Source: an uncultured Prevotella sp.
Lineage (GTDB): Bacteria > Bacteroidota > Bacteroidia > Bacteroidales > Bacteroidaceae
Direction: 5' to 3'
Assembly (NCBI GenBank): GCA_900555035.1
Contig: USJX01000032.1
Location: forward strand, 1-30,193
Length of the DNA: 30,193 nucleotides
Below the pieces are notes generated by a model that was not told where the DNA came from, searched no databases, and saw only the letters and a program-made list of their open reading frames with translations. How positions within the stretch are numbered: position 1 is the first letter of the stretch; the number at the start of each line of letters is the position of its first letter. Positions 7,792-15,067 of this stretch are shown piece by piece. A program made the position numbers and the translations under genes.

Positions 7792-7826
7792 TACTTTGAA
7801 CTTTGAATTTTGAACATTGAACTTTC
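7792..7826. repeat. five tandem AACTTTG-type heptads between parA and parB
   Basis: Units TACTTTG, AACTTTG, AATTTTG, AACATTG, AACTTTC run head to tail for 35 bp, the same number and length as at 1064-1098. The array ends in a short inverted pair (TTGAAC / GTTCAA, to 7843) and is followed by TTCTAACTCCTAAC, which resembles the inverted-repeat arm at 2205-2218. Confidence 0.82.
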
Positions 7827-7852
7827 CTCATGAAGGGTTCAATTTCTAACTC

Positions 7853-8617
7853 CTAACTATTTCTGTTGATAATTTCCTTCGCCAGTGCCAGATGGTTCTT
7901 GGCACCATTGCTCTCTGCATCGTAGAGGATGACAGGGAGACCGTGGCTAGGACTTTCGCTCAGCTTCACGTTGCGCTGAATCACCGTCTTGAACACCAGT
8001 TCCTGGAAGTGGCGCTTCACCTCGTCGTAAATCTGGTTGGCTAGGCGCAGGCGGCTGTCGTACATCGTGAGCAGGAATCCTTCTATTTCTAGTTTCGGGT
8101 TCAGCTTGCTCTTGATAATCTTGATGGTGTTGAGCAGTTTGCTGATACCTTCTAAGGCAAAATATTCGCATTGCACTGGGATAACAACGCTGTCGGCTGC
8201 GGTGAGCGAGTTTACGGTGATGAGTCCCAATGAAGGCGAACAATCTATGAGTATGTAGTCGTAATCGTTGCGGATGGGTTCGAGCAGGTTCTTGATGACC
8301 CTTTCTCGATTTTTCAGGTTGAGCATTTCTATCTCAGCGCCCACGAGGTCGATGTGGCTTGGCACGATGTCGAGACCGTCGATGTCGGTTGTATAGATAG
8401 CATCTCGAATATCAGCATGGTCGATGATGCATTCGTAGAGCGAACATTCCACTTCGCCAAGGTTAACGCCCAGTCCGCTGGATGCGTTCGCCTGCGGGTC
8501 GGCGTCAATGACAAGCACCGTCTTCTCCAGTGTGGCGAGCGATGCTGCCAGGTTGATGGTCGTAGTGGTCTTTCCGACACCACCTTTCTGATTAGCTAAT
8601 GCGATTATTTTTCCCAT
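7853..8617 (-). CDS. parA: chromosome-partitioning ATPase ParA (Soj type)
   Basis: A 254-residue small ParA/Soj-type ATPase lacking the DNA-binding extension of plasmid ParA proteins, so a chromosomal segregation role with the adjacent ParB is expected. The deviant Walker A motif is NQKGGVGKTTTTINLAA (residues 9-25, with the signature Lys of KGGVGKT); VIDADPQANASSGLG carries the Walker A' Asp; YILIDCSPSLGLITVNSL is the Walker B region. It opens the minus-strand run and has a clear -7 box about 75 bp upstream, divergent from surE. Confidence 0.96.
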   Translation of the reverse strand: MGKIIALANQKGGVGKTTTTINLAASLATLEKTVLVIDADPQANASSGLGVNLGEVECSLYECIIDHADIRDAIYTTDIDGLDIVPSHIDLVGAEIEMLNLKNRERVIKNLLEPIRNDYDYILIDCSPSLGLITVNSLTAADSVVIPVQCEYFALEGISKLLNTIKIIKSKLNPKLEIEGFLLTMYDSRLRLANQIYDEVKRHFQELVFKTVIQRNVKLSESPSHGLPVILYDAESNGAKNHLALAKEIINRNS

Positions 8618-8691
8618 TTCTTTTGTTTATATAATAACCTAAAGTGTGCGCCCGTGAGCTAAAAATGGCTTTCGAGTGCAGAATTTTTCGG

Positions 8692-8699
8692 CAAAGATA
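8692..8699 (-). promoter_or_regulatory. predicted -7 box for parA
   Basis: Minus-strand TATCTTTG matches TAnnTTTG exactly. No good TTTG is at the ideal -33 distance. The predicted leader to the parA ATG is about 68 nt. Confidence 0.6.
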
Positions 8700-8741
8700 C
8701 AAAAAATATGCGAGAAATATGTTACTTTAAAGGTTTTTTCG

Positions 8742-8749
8742 TACTTTTG
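8742..8749 (+). promoter_or_regulatory. predicted -7 box for surE-lpxB
   Basis: TACTTTTG matches TAnnTTTG and lies 22 bp upstream of the surE ATG at 8772, giving a very short leader. The -33 element is weak. It also rules out coding use of the in-frame codons upstream of 8772. Confidence 0.65.
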
Positions 8750-8771
8750 CACCCAAAAGAAAGATATTTTT

Positions 8772-9536
8772 ATGGAAAATAAGAAACCTTTAGTGTTAAT
8801 TTCTAATGATGATGGCTATCATGCCAATGGTATTAAAACGCTTGTAAGCTTCCTCAAGGACTGGTGCGACTTGCTGGTTGTGGCTCCCGAAAGTGCACGC
8901 TCTGGCTTTGCCTGTGCCTTCTCGGCTACTACACCGCTGCGCCTCAAGCGACGCCACAACATGGGCGAGGACGTGGAGGTGTGGTCGTGCAGCGGAACTC
9001 CGGTGGATTGCGTGAAGCTGGCGCTCGACCAGTTCCTGAAAGACCGCCGTCCCGACCTCGTGATTGGCGGTATTAACCATGGCGATAACTCTAGTGTAAA
9101 CAACCATTATTCGGGCACCATGGGTGTGGCGAAGGAGGGTTGCATGCAGCATATTCCAAGCATAGCCTTCAGCAGTTGCAACTACGATGAAACTGCCGAT
9201 CTCTCGCCTTTGCGCGAGGGGGTGCTTAAGGTGGTGAAGATGGTGCTCGAGAAGGGCTTGCCTGAATATACCTGCCTGAATGTCAACTTCCCGGCGCAGC
9301 CTCCGTTCAAGGGATTCAAGGCCTGCAGAATGACTCATGGTTCGTGGATTAACGAGGTGGAGCATCGCACGCATCCGCACGGCTATGACTATTATTGGAT
9401 GGTGGGCGACTACCGCAATGATGAGCCTGAGGCTACGGATACAGACCAGTGGGCTGTGAACAATGGTTATATTTCCATTACGCCAACCAAGATTGATATT
9501 ACGGATTATGACTGGATCAAGAACTTTGAACTTTAA
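8772..9536 (+). CDS. surE: 5'/3'-nucleotidase SurE
   Basis: A 254-residue metal-dependent phosphatase that hydrolyses nucleoside 5'- and 3'-monophosphates and short polyphosphate in the cytoplasm. The family signature is at the N-terminus: PLVLISNDDGYHANGI with the metal-ligand Asp pair at residues 13-14, then VVAPESARSG, and GINHGDNSSVNNHYSGTMGV. An in-frame extension begins at 8676, but it runs through the promoter and lacks family similarity, so I start at ATG 8772. The gene pairs with lpxB downstream (33-bp gap). The last four codons and stop (N-F-E-L-stop) form one arm of an AACTTTG inverted repeat. Confidence 0.95.
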   Translation: MENKKPLVLISNDDGYHANGIKTLVSFLKDWCDLLVVAPESARSGFACAFSATTPLRLKRRHNMGEDVEVWSCSGTPVDCVKLALDQFLKDRRPDLVIGGINHGDNSSVNNHYSGTMGVAKEGCMQHIPSIAFSSCNYDETADLSPLREGVLKVVKMVLEKGLPEYTCLNVNFPAQPPFKGFKACRMTHGSWINEVEHRTHPHGYDYYWMVGDYRNDEPEATDTDQWAVNNGYISITPTKIDITDYDWIKNFEL

Positions 9537-9555
9537 AATCTCAAAGTTCAAAGTT
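9522..9555. repeat. 13-bp inverted repeat of AACTTTG units at the surE/lpxB junction
   Basis: AACTTTGAACTTT (9522-9534) is perfectly complementary to AAAGTTCAAAGTT (9543-9555) across an 8-nt loop. The left arm includes the final codons and part of the stop codon of surE. No T-run follows, so it could be a processing or attenuation hairpin rather than a strong terminator. Confidence 0.88.
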
Positions 9556-9569
9556 GAAAAATAAATATC

Positions 9570-11024
9570 ATGAAGTATTATTTGATAGTAGGAGAGGCAA
9601 GTGGCGACCTACATGCTAGTAGGTTGATGCACTCACTGAAAAATATTGATGAGTTTGCTGAGTTCAGATTCTTCGGAGGCGATTTGATGGCTGCCGAAGG
9701 AGGCACTCGTGTCAAGCATTACAAGGAACTGGCCTATATGGGCTTTGTTCCAGTGCTTCTGCATCTTCGTACCATCTTTGCCAACATGAAAAAGTGCAAG
9801 GAGGATATCGTGAAGTGGAGGCCCGATGTGGTGATTCTGGTAGATTATCCGGGATTTAATCTGAATATTGCCAAGTTCTTGAAAAAGAAGACGAATATAC
9901 CTGCATATTATTATATTTCGCCTAAGATTTGGGCTTGGAAGGAATGGCGCATCCGCAGCATTAAGCGCGATATTGCCGAACTCTTCTCAATCCTGCCTTT
10001 CGAGGTTCCGTTCTTCGAGAAAAAACATCGCTATCCCATCCATTACGTGGGTAATCCTACGGCAGAAGAGGTGAATGGATTCAGAGCTTCTTATCAGCAG
10101 ACTACCCTGGAGTTCTGTGAAGAGAATAATTTGGACAAGCATCGTCCGATAATAGCCTTGCTTGCCGGAAGCAGATTGCAGGAAATTAAGGATAATCTGC
10201 CTGCCATGATAGAGGTGGCAGAAAGATTCGAGGATTACCAGATGGTGCTTGCGGGGGCTCCTTCCATTGAGGATGCTTACTACGAGAAGTTTTTGAAGGG
10301 CACTCCTGTTAAGATGGTGCGCAACAAAACTTATCCGCTGTTGACTCATGCTACGGCTGCTTTGGTGACGAGTGGTACGGCTACGCTGGAGACGGCACTT
10401 TTCGAGGTGCCCCAGGTGGTTTGCTATGAAACGCCATTGCCTCGTCTGGTTCGTTTCGCATTTAAGCATGTAATGTCGTGCAAGTATATCTCGCTGGTGA
10501 ATCTGATAGCTGATAAGGAGGTGGTTCAGGAAATGTTTGCCGACCGTTTTAAGGTGGATGCTATCGCCGACCAGCTTTATCAGATTCTTCCTGGTAAGGA
10601 GGGTAGGGAACGTATGCTTGCCGAGTATCGTGAGGTGAGAGAGCGCTTGGGCAATCAGGTGGCTCCGGATGAGGCTGCTGCCATCATGTATGATCTGCTG
10701 GTAAAGCGCAGGGAGATGCTTCTCAAATTGGCTAGAGAAAGAGCGGAAGCCGAAGCCAAGGCTGCTGCCGAGGCCGCCGAACGTGCAAGATTAAAGGCAT
10801 TGTCTGAGGCAGAAGCGGCGAAGAAGAAAGCCGAGCTGGAGTCTGAGACGGCTAGGATAAAGGCTGAGCAGGAAGCTGAAATATCTAGAAGAAGAGCTGA
10901 GCAGGAGGCTGAAATGGCTAGAAGAAGAGCTGAAGAAGCAAGAAGACTGGCCGAAGAAGAAGCAGAGCGTGCCCGGCAGGCGGAAGAACAGCTCAATCAG
11001 TCGCAGCAGGAAGAGTTGAAATAG
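9570..11024 (+). CDS. lpxB: lipid-A-disaccharide synthase with C-terminal coiled-coil extension
   Basis: LpxB condenses UDP-2,3-diacylglucosamine with lipid X to form the lipid A disaccharide, at the inner membrane's cytoplasmic face. The glycosyltransferase (GT19) body covers about residues 1-380: LIVGEASGDLHASRLM at the N-terminus, KELAYMGFVPVLLHL, VDYPGFNLNIAKFL, YYYISPKIWAWKEWR, HYVGNPTAEEV, ALLAGSRLQEIKDNLPAM and the donor-site region ALVTSGTATLETALF. Typical LpxB is about 380 residues; this one is 484. The extra ~98 residues (from about 387) are almost only Ala, Glu, Arg, Lys and Gln in heptad-like runs such as AEQEAEISRRRAEQEAEMAR, predicting one long charged coiled coil. The frame is clean to the stop, which is followed by a strong terminator. 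Confidence 0.95.
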   Translation: MKYYLIVGEASGDLHASRLMHSLKNIDEFAEFRFFGGDLMAAEGGTRVKHYKELAYMGFVPVLLHLRTIFANMKKCKEDIVKWRPDVVILVDYPGFNLNIAKFLKKKTNIPAYYYISPKIWAWKEWRIRSIKRDIAELFSILPFEVPFFEKKHRYPIHYVGNPTAEEVNGFRASYQQTTLEFCEENNLDKHRPIIALLAGSRLQEIKDNLPAMIEVAERFEDYQMVLAGAPSIEDAYYEKFLKGTPVKMVRNKTYPLLTHATAALVTSGTATLETALFEVPQVVCYETPLPRLVRFAFKHVMSCKYISLVNLIADKEVVQEMFADRFKVDAIADQLYQILPGKEGRERMLAEYREVRERLGNQVAPDEAAAIMYDLLVKRREMLLKLARERAEAEAKAAAEAAERARLKALSEAEAAKKKAELESETARIKAEQEAEISRRRAEQEAEMARRRAEEARRLAEEEAERARQAEEQLNQSQQEELK

Positions 11025-11056
11025 TATATTGCTATAAGAGAAATCTTAGTTATAAG

Positions 11057-11100
11057 AAAAATCGCAGCACGTCCCGAAATGGGTGAGCTGCGATTTTTTT
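11057..11100. terminator. bidirectional intrinsic terminator between lpxB and cdsA
   Basis: Stem AAAATCGCAGC / GCTGCGATTTT with an inner CCC/GGG pairing (CCCGAAATGGG) and a run of T (11094-11100) on the plus strand; on the minus strand AAAAA precedes and TTTTT follows the stem as well. It would end both convergent transcripts. Confidence 0.88.
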
Positions 11101-11104
11101 GTTT

Positions 11105-11971
11105 TTATCCGAAAAGCTGGAGGGTGTAGAGGTAAATCACCGCTGCCGGTATTGCCATGAGCGATGAATCGAAACGGTCGAGCATACCGCCATGTCCTGG
11201 CAGGATGGTGCCGCTATCCTTTACGCCCAGCGTGCGCTTGAAGAGACTTTCTACCAAGTCACCCCAGGTGCCGAAGAAGGCTACTACCACTCCGAGACCT
11301 ACCCAGCCTGGAATGCTCAGGCGATGGGCTGCACCGTCATTGGCGATGTAACCGATGATGACGGCTGCGATAATCACGAAGATGCCGCCACCGATGCTGC
11401 CTTCCCAACTCTTAGCCGGACTGATGCGAGGAAATAGCTTGTGCTTGCCGAAAAGTGAGCCGCTGCAGTAGGCACCCGTATCGTTTGTCCAGAGGAAGAT
11501 GAAGATGCTCAATGGCAAGAGCATATCATAATGTATCTGACCATCGAATGCCGATGACTCGAACGACAAAACGTTAATCATCGAGAATGGCAGAGCAATA
11601 TACATCTGTGGAAGCATGGTGTAGGCCCAGTCGTTGATGGCATTCTTGTTGCCTGTGTAAAGCTCTGCAATGAAGAGATACACGATGGTGAGCAGGTAGG
11701 GTATGAATACCACGAAGTTGCTCACGATGCCTGTGCGGAAACCTGCCACGGCAAGGAAGAAATAAACGCCTGCCACGGTGGTGATGAAGCGGTTCACGCA
11801 GATGTCTTCCTTCTGGTTTACCAGTCCGCAATACTCCCAGATGCTAAGTCCTGTAATCAGGGCGAACAGGAATACCATCGCCCTTGGATTCAGGAAGCAA
11901 GAAACCATACAGGCGACGAAGAGTACGCCTGTAATGGATCTTATCACTAGATTTTTCTGTTTATCAGTCAT
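11105..11971 (-). CDS. cdsA: phosphatidate cytidylyltransferase
   Basis: A 288-residue integral membrane enzyme making CDP-diacylglycerol from phosphatidate and CTP, the branch point to all membrane phospholipids. It has many hydrophobic segments from the N-terminus (VLFVACMVSCFLNPRAMVFL onward) and the CDS family signature near the C-terminus (LGVKDSGTILPGHGGMLDRF), preceded by SLFGKHKLFPRISPAKSWEG. Length is normal. It is the last gene of the rsfS-ftsH-cdsA run, starting 8 bp after the ftsH stop codon, and faces lpxB across a shared terminator. Confidence 0.95.
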   Translation of the reverse strand: MTDKQKNLVIRSITGVLFVACMVSCFLNPRAMVFLFALITGLSIWEYCGLVNQKEDICVNRFITTVAGVYFFLAVAGFRTGIVSNFVVFIPYLLTIVYLFIAELYTGNKNAINDWAYTMLPQMYIALPFSMINVLSFESSAFDGQIHYDMLLPLSIFIFLWTNDTGAYCSGSLFGKHKLFPRISPAKSWEGSIGGGIFVIIAAVIIGYIANDGAAHRLSIPGWVGLGVVVAFFGTWGDLVESLFKRTLGVKDSGTILPGHGGMLDRFDSSLMAIPAAVIYLYTLQLFG

Positions 11972-11979
11972 AGGTTTGC

Positions 11980-14139
11980 CTATTTTTCGTTATTATTCTC
12001 GTTTTCTGAAGAAGCCTTGGTCTCAGAAGTTTCTGAAGAAGTCTTGGCTTCAGAAGTTTCTGAAGAATCCTTGGTTTCAGAAGTTTCTGAAGAATCCTTT
12101 GAAGAGTTCTCTTCTGCCTGCTTCTTGGCCTCTTCGTGCTCCTTGATGGCAGCCTGAACCTCAGGCATGTCCATCACGGCATCGTCAATCTTAGGCTGCT
12201 CGTCTTCCATGATTTCCTGCGAGCGGCTCAGCCATGGGCGCTTGCCGAAGATGTGCTCCACATCCTCTGCCATGATCACCTCTTTCTGAATCAGCAGTTC
12301 GGCAAGGGCATTGTGACCCTCCTTGTGCTCCATCAGGATGTTCTTAGCACGGGTGTATTGCTCGTTCACCATCTGCAGCACCTCCTTGTCTATCTCGCGG
12401 GCAGTGGTCTCTGAGTATGGACGCTGGAACGAATACTCGTTCTGGTTGTAATAGCAGATGTTTGGCAGGCTCTTGCTCATACCCAGGTAAGCCACCATGC
12501 CATAGGCACTCTTGGTAGCACGCTCCAGGTCGTTCATCGCACCAGAAGAAATGTGACCGGTGAAGAGTTCCTCGGCGGCACGTCCACCCATCAGTGAACA
12601 CATCTCATCGAGCATCTGCTCCTTGGTGGTAATCTGGCGCTCTTCTGGCAGATACCAGGCTGCGCCGAGTGCCTGACCGCGAGGTACGATGGTTACCTTA
12701 ATCAGTGGGTTGGCGTACTGGCAGAACCATGAAATGGTAGCGTGGCCAGCCTCGTGCAGGGCGATGCTGCGCTTCTCATCAGCAGTCATCACCTTGGTCT
12801 TCTTCTCCAATCCGCCTACGATTCTATCTACGGCGTCGAGGAAATCCTGCTTGCAAACCGCCTTCTTGTTGTGGCGGGCTGCGATGAGGGCAGCCTCGTT
12901 GCAGACATTCGCAATATCAGCACCCGAGAAGCCCGGAGTCTGACGTGCTAGCAGATCTACATCCACGGTCTCGTCAATCTTGATAGGTTTGAGGTGAACC
13001 AGGAAGATAGCCTTGCGCTCGTTCAAGCCTGGAAGATCTACGTGGATTTCTCGGTCGAAACGACCCGCACGGAGCAGGGCGCTGTCGAGCATATCCACAC
13101 GGTTGGTTGCAGCCAGGATAATCACACCACTGTTGGTGCCGAAACCATCCATCTCGGTGAGCAGGGCGTTCAAGGTGTTCTCGCGCTCATCGTTGCCACC
13201 CATGGCTGGGTTCTTGCTGCGGGCACGACCCACGGCGTCGATCTCATCAATGAAGATGATACTTGGAGATTTCTCCTTTGCCTGGCGGAAGAGGTCGCGA
13301 ACACGCGATGCACCTACGCCGACAAACATTTCCACGAAGTCGGAACCGCTCATCGAGAAGAATGGAACGCCAGCTTCTCCAGCCACCGCCTTTGCCAGAA
13401 GAGTCTTACCGGTTCCCGGAGGACCTACGAGCAGGGCGCCCTTAGGAATCTTACCACCCAGGTCGGTGTATTTCTGCGGATTCTTCAGGAAATCCACAAT
13501 TTCCTGCACCTCCTGCTTGGCACCTTCCTGTCCGGCAACGTCCTTGAAGGTAATGCCGATGGCATTTCCCTTCTCATACATTTTCGCCTTGCTCTTTCCT
13601 ACGTTGAAGATGCCGCCGCCCATGTTGCTCATTCCGCTGCCCATTCTGCCCGACATCCAGTAGATGAAGAAGAAGAAGAGAAGCAGTGGGGCAAGGCTCA
13701 TGATGAGGCTCCAGAAGTCGTTGTCCTTCTGGTTGTCATAACTGAAGGAGTGAATCTTTCCCTCTTTCACCTTCTCGTTGGCGTAGCGATCCATTTCGTC
13801 GATAGAGCCGAACTGTACTTTCACGTATGGGTTAGGACCCACGTTCTGGGCGCTCATCTTATATACATCGCGCGTGTATTTAGGGTTGATGTATATTTTG
13901 AGGTTGCTTTCGGTCTTGTTGGCCACCACGCTGAGCACATAGCCTTTGTCAACGTATTGCTTGAACTCGGTGTAGGTGGCTTCCTTGGCTGCGCTTCCGC
14001 CCAAGGCATCTCCACCACCACTGAAGAACAGCGCAATGAGCGCTATGATAATGATGGTGTAGAGCCAATTCATGTTAAACCTAGGCATCTTAGGACCTTT
14101 TCCTCCGCCCAGGTTGTTTAAATTGTTGCTTTGATCCAT
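11980..14139 (-). CDS. ftsH: ATP-dependent zinc metalloprotease FtsH
   Basis: A 719-residue membrane-anchored AAA+ protease that extracts and degrades membrane and regulatory proteins. Two membrane segments (about residues 25-40 and 142-161) flank a periplasmic domain. The AAA+ module has Walker A GPPGTGKT (239-246), Walker B SIIFIDEIDAVG (about 293-304) and the second region of homology ILAATNRVDMLDSALLRAGR. The zinc-binding site HEAGH is at 462-466. The last ~37 residues form a Ser/Glu/Thr/Lys tail of 9-residue repeats (SSETSETKD, SSETSEAKT, SSETSETKA) ending NENNNEK. Poorly structured C-tails are known in FtsH, but the regular repetition is unusual. It sits 47 bp after rsfS and 8 bp before cdsA. 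Confidence 0.97.
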   Translation of the reverse strand: MDQSNNLNNLGGGKGPKMPRFNMNWLYTIIIIALIALFFSGGGDALGGSAAKEATYTEFKQYVDKGYVLSVVANKTESNLKIYINPKYTRDVYKMSAQNVGPNPYVKVQFGSIDEMDRYANEKVKEGKIHSFSYDNQKDNDFWSLIMSLAPLLLFFFFIYWMSGRMGSGMSNMGGGIFNVGKSKAKMYEKGNAIGITFKDVAGQEGAKQEVQEIVDFLKNPQKYTDLGGKIPKGALLVGPPGTGKTLLAKAVAGEAGVPFFSMSGSDFVEMFVGVGASRVRDLFRQAKEKSPSIIFIDEIDAVGRARSKNPAMGGNDERENTLNALLTEMDGFGTNSGVIILAATNRVDMLDSALLRAGRFDREIHVDLPGLNERKAIFLVHLKPIKIDETVDVDLLARQTPGFSGADIANVCNEAALIAARHNKKAVCKQDFLDAVDRIVGGLEKKTKVMTADEKRSIALHEAGHATISWFCQYANPLIKVTIVPRGQALGAAWYLPEERQITTKEQMLDEMCSLMGGRAAEELFTGHISSGAMNDLERATKSAYGMVAYLGMSKSLPNICYYNQNEYSFQRPYSETTAREIDKEVLQMVNEQYTRAKNILMEHKEGHNALAELLIQKEVIMAEDVEHIFGKRPWLSRSQEIMEDEQPKIDDAVMDMPEVQAAIKEHEEAKKQAEENSSKDSSETSETKDSSETSEAKTSSETSETKASSENENNNEK
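12006..12104. repeat. 27-bp tandem repeat encoding the FtsH tail
   Basis: Units beginning CTGAAGAA start at 12006, 12033, 12060 and 12087, an exact 27-bp spacing, with the fourth incomplete. Differences between units are few, so the repeat looks recent or actively homogenised, and copy number could vary in frame among strains. Confidence 0.9.
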
Positions 14140-14186
14140 TATTTTATAGTTTTTGTATGCAATGATAAGGAACTGAGTCCCGATGC

Positions 14187-14546
14187 TTAGTCGAGATTTG
14201 GCACATGGGTAAGCTTAGCGTCAGCCCAAAGGTGCTCCAGGTCGTAATAGGCACGAACTTCTGGGAGGAAGATGTGGACGAGAACATCCACGAAGTCCAT
14301 CGCTACCCACTGGTCGTTGCCGAGTCCTGCCACGTTGACTGGCTTTTCGCCGAGGTTCTTGCGGCACATGTCGCCCACAGATTCTGCGATGGCCTCTACC
14401 TGTGTAGGTGAACCGCCCTGGCAGATGATGAAGTATTTGGCGATGGTACCATCCATCTCACTGAGGTCGGCGATTACGATATCCTGACCTTTTTTCTCCT
14501 GTATTCCTTCTTTAATAGTCTCTACGAGTTGTTTAACTGTGTTCAT
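14187..14546 (-). CDS. rsfS: ribosome silencing factor RsfS
   Basis: A 119-residue protein of the RsfS (Iojap/DUF143) family, which binds ribosomal protein uL14 and blocks joining of 30S and 50S subunits under nutrient limitation. Family segments visible: DIVIADLSEMDGTIAKYFII (about residues 22-41), CQGGSPTQVEAIAESV and WVAMDFVDVLVHIFLPEVRAYYDLEHLWADA. Length is typical. It heads the rsfS-ftsH-cdsA run, common in Bacteroidota, with a TATCTTTG box about 55 bp upstream. Confidence 0.95.
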   Translation of the reverse strand: MNTVKQLVETIKEGIQEKKGQDIVIADLSEMDGTIAKYFIICQGGSPTQVEAIAESVGDMCRKNLGEKPVNVAGLGNDQWVAMDFVDVLVHIFLPEVRAYYDLEHLWADAKLTHVPNLD

Positions 14547-14596
14547 TAATTCTTTTTTCTTTTTGTATTTATACCTTATTATATGTAATTATGGTA

Positions 14597-14604
14597 CAAA
14601 GATA
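14597..14604 (-). promoter_or_regulatory. predicted -7 box for rsfS-ftsH-cdsA
   Basis: Minus-strand TATCTTTG is an exact TAnnTTTG match. The upstream region is AT-rich with no convincing TTTG at the expected distance. The leader to the rsfS ATG would be about 45 nt. Confidence 0.6.
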
Positions 14605-14674
14605 CGCTAAATACCCGAAAAACCCATGAAAAACAAAAAAAATTGAGATATTTTAAAAAAAAGTGCCGAAAAAT

Positions 14675-14705
14675 TTTGGTGATTCAAAAAAAAGTTGTAC
14701 CTTTG
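14675..14705 (+). promoter_or_regulatory. promoter of tRNA-Gln
   Basis: TTTG (14675-14678), 19-bp spacer and TACCTTTG (14698-14705) form one of the best Bacteroidota promoters in the window. The tRNA begins 44 bp downstream. Confidence 0.8.
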
Positions 14706-14749
14706 CACTCGCAATTGAGAAAGCAATATGTTTGAAGTTGCAATGGTAT

Positions 14750-14820
14750 TGGGATATGGTGTAATGGTAACACTACAGATTCTGGTCCTGTCATTCCTGG
14801 TTCGAGTCCGGGTATCCCAA
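14750..14820 (+). tRNA. tRNA-Gln, anticodon CTG
   Basis: A 71-nt cloverleaf. The acceptor stem TGGGATA pairs with TATCCCA (14813-14819), followed by an A discriminator; CCA is not encoded. The D-arm holds GTAATGGTAAC, the anticodon loop is TTCTGGT with anticodon CTG, and the T-arm is CCTGG-TTCGAGT-CCGGG with one mismatch-tolerant position. The U1-A72 terminal pair fits glutamine tRNAs. One oddity: in the anticodon stem ACAGA/CCTGT the pair nearest the loop is A-C rather than Watson-Crick. It is a stand-alone unit with its own promoter and terminator. Confidence 0.88.
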
Positions 14821-14826
14821 CTAGAG

Positions 14827-14858
14827 AGCATCTTTCATTCGAAAGATGCTTTTTTTTT
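14827..14858 (+). terminator. intrinsic terminator of tRNA-Gln
   Basis: Perfect 10-bp stem AGCATCTTTC / GAAAGATGCT with a 4-nt ATTC loop, then eight T residues (14851-14858). It begins 7 nt after the tRNA. Confidence 0.92.
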
Positions 14859-14893
14859 GTTTATACCCCAGAACAAAAGGAAAAGCATACTTC

Positions 14894-14993
14894 CTTGCTG
14901 CGGATTTCAAATCCGCAGAGCCCAAATAGGTTAGGACATTTTTTTACGCCGGATTTCAAATCCGGCGGGACGCCTAGCGGACTTGCGTTCTTG
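14894..14993 (+). repeat. dispersed double-hairpin repeat, copy A
   Basis: A 100-bp element with two palindromes, GCGGATTTCAAATCCGC (14900-14916) and GCCGGATTTCAAATCCGGC (around 14948-14966), joined by a spacer containing AGGTTAGGACATTTTTTTACG and ending GGGACGCCTAGCGGACTTGC. An inverted, almost identical 100-bp copy is at 24628-24727 and a diverged one at 24750-24842. A minus-strand reading frame over it is not coding. Confidence 0.9.
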
Positions 14994-15003
14994 AATACAA
15001 TAA

Positions 15004-15027
15004 AACCCAGAGCTTTCGCCCTGGGTT
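15004..15027 (-). terminator. intrinsic terminator of the DUF349 gene
   Basis: On the minus strand AACCCAG-GGC-GAAA-GCT-CTGGGTT folds into a stable hairpin with a GAAA loop and is followed by TTTTATTGTATT. It lies about 40 bp after the stop codon. Confidence 0.8.
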
Positions 15028-15032
15028 CGTAT

Positions 15033-15067
15033 GATTTCGATGATTTCAATGATTTCAATGAAATCGA
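15033..15067. repeat. short 9-bp direct repeats
   Basis: GATTTCGAT, GATTTCAAT, GATTTCAAT run in tandem (15033-15059), followed by the complementary GAAATCGAT (15060-15068), right at the end of the DUF349 gene. No function is apparent. Confidence 0.75.

Noticed and set aside
6876..8617. parS centromere site near parAB
   Set aside because: I scanned by eye for a GTTTCACGTGAAAC-like 16-bp palindrome in and around parA/parB and saw none; a pattern search is needed to exclude it.
8676..8771. N-terminal extension of SurE from an upstream in-frame start
   Set aside because: It spans the predicted -7 boxes and adds residues absent from the SurE family, which begins at the VLISNDDG strand.
12994..14121. 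375-codon plus-strand open frame opposite ftsH
   Set aside because: Antisense shadow of ftsH, with no recognisable domain.
14861..15058. 65-codon minus-strand frame across repeat copy A
   Set aside because: It consists of the palindromic repeat and two terminator hairpins; a similar frame over copies B and C is likewise repeat-derived.
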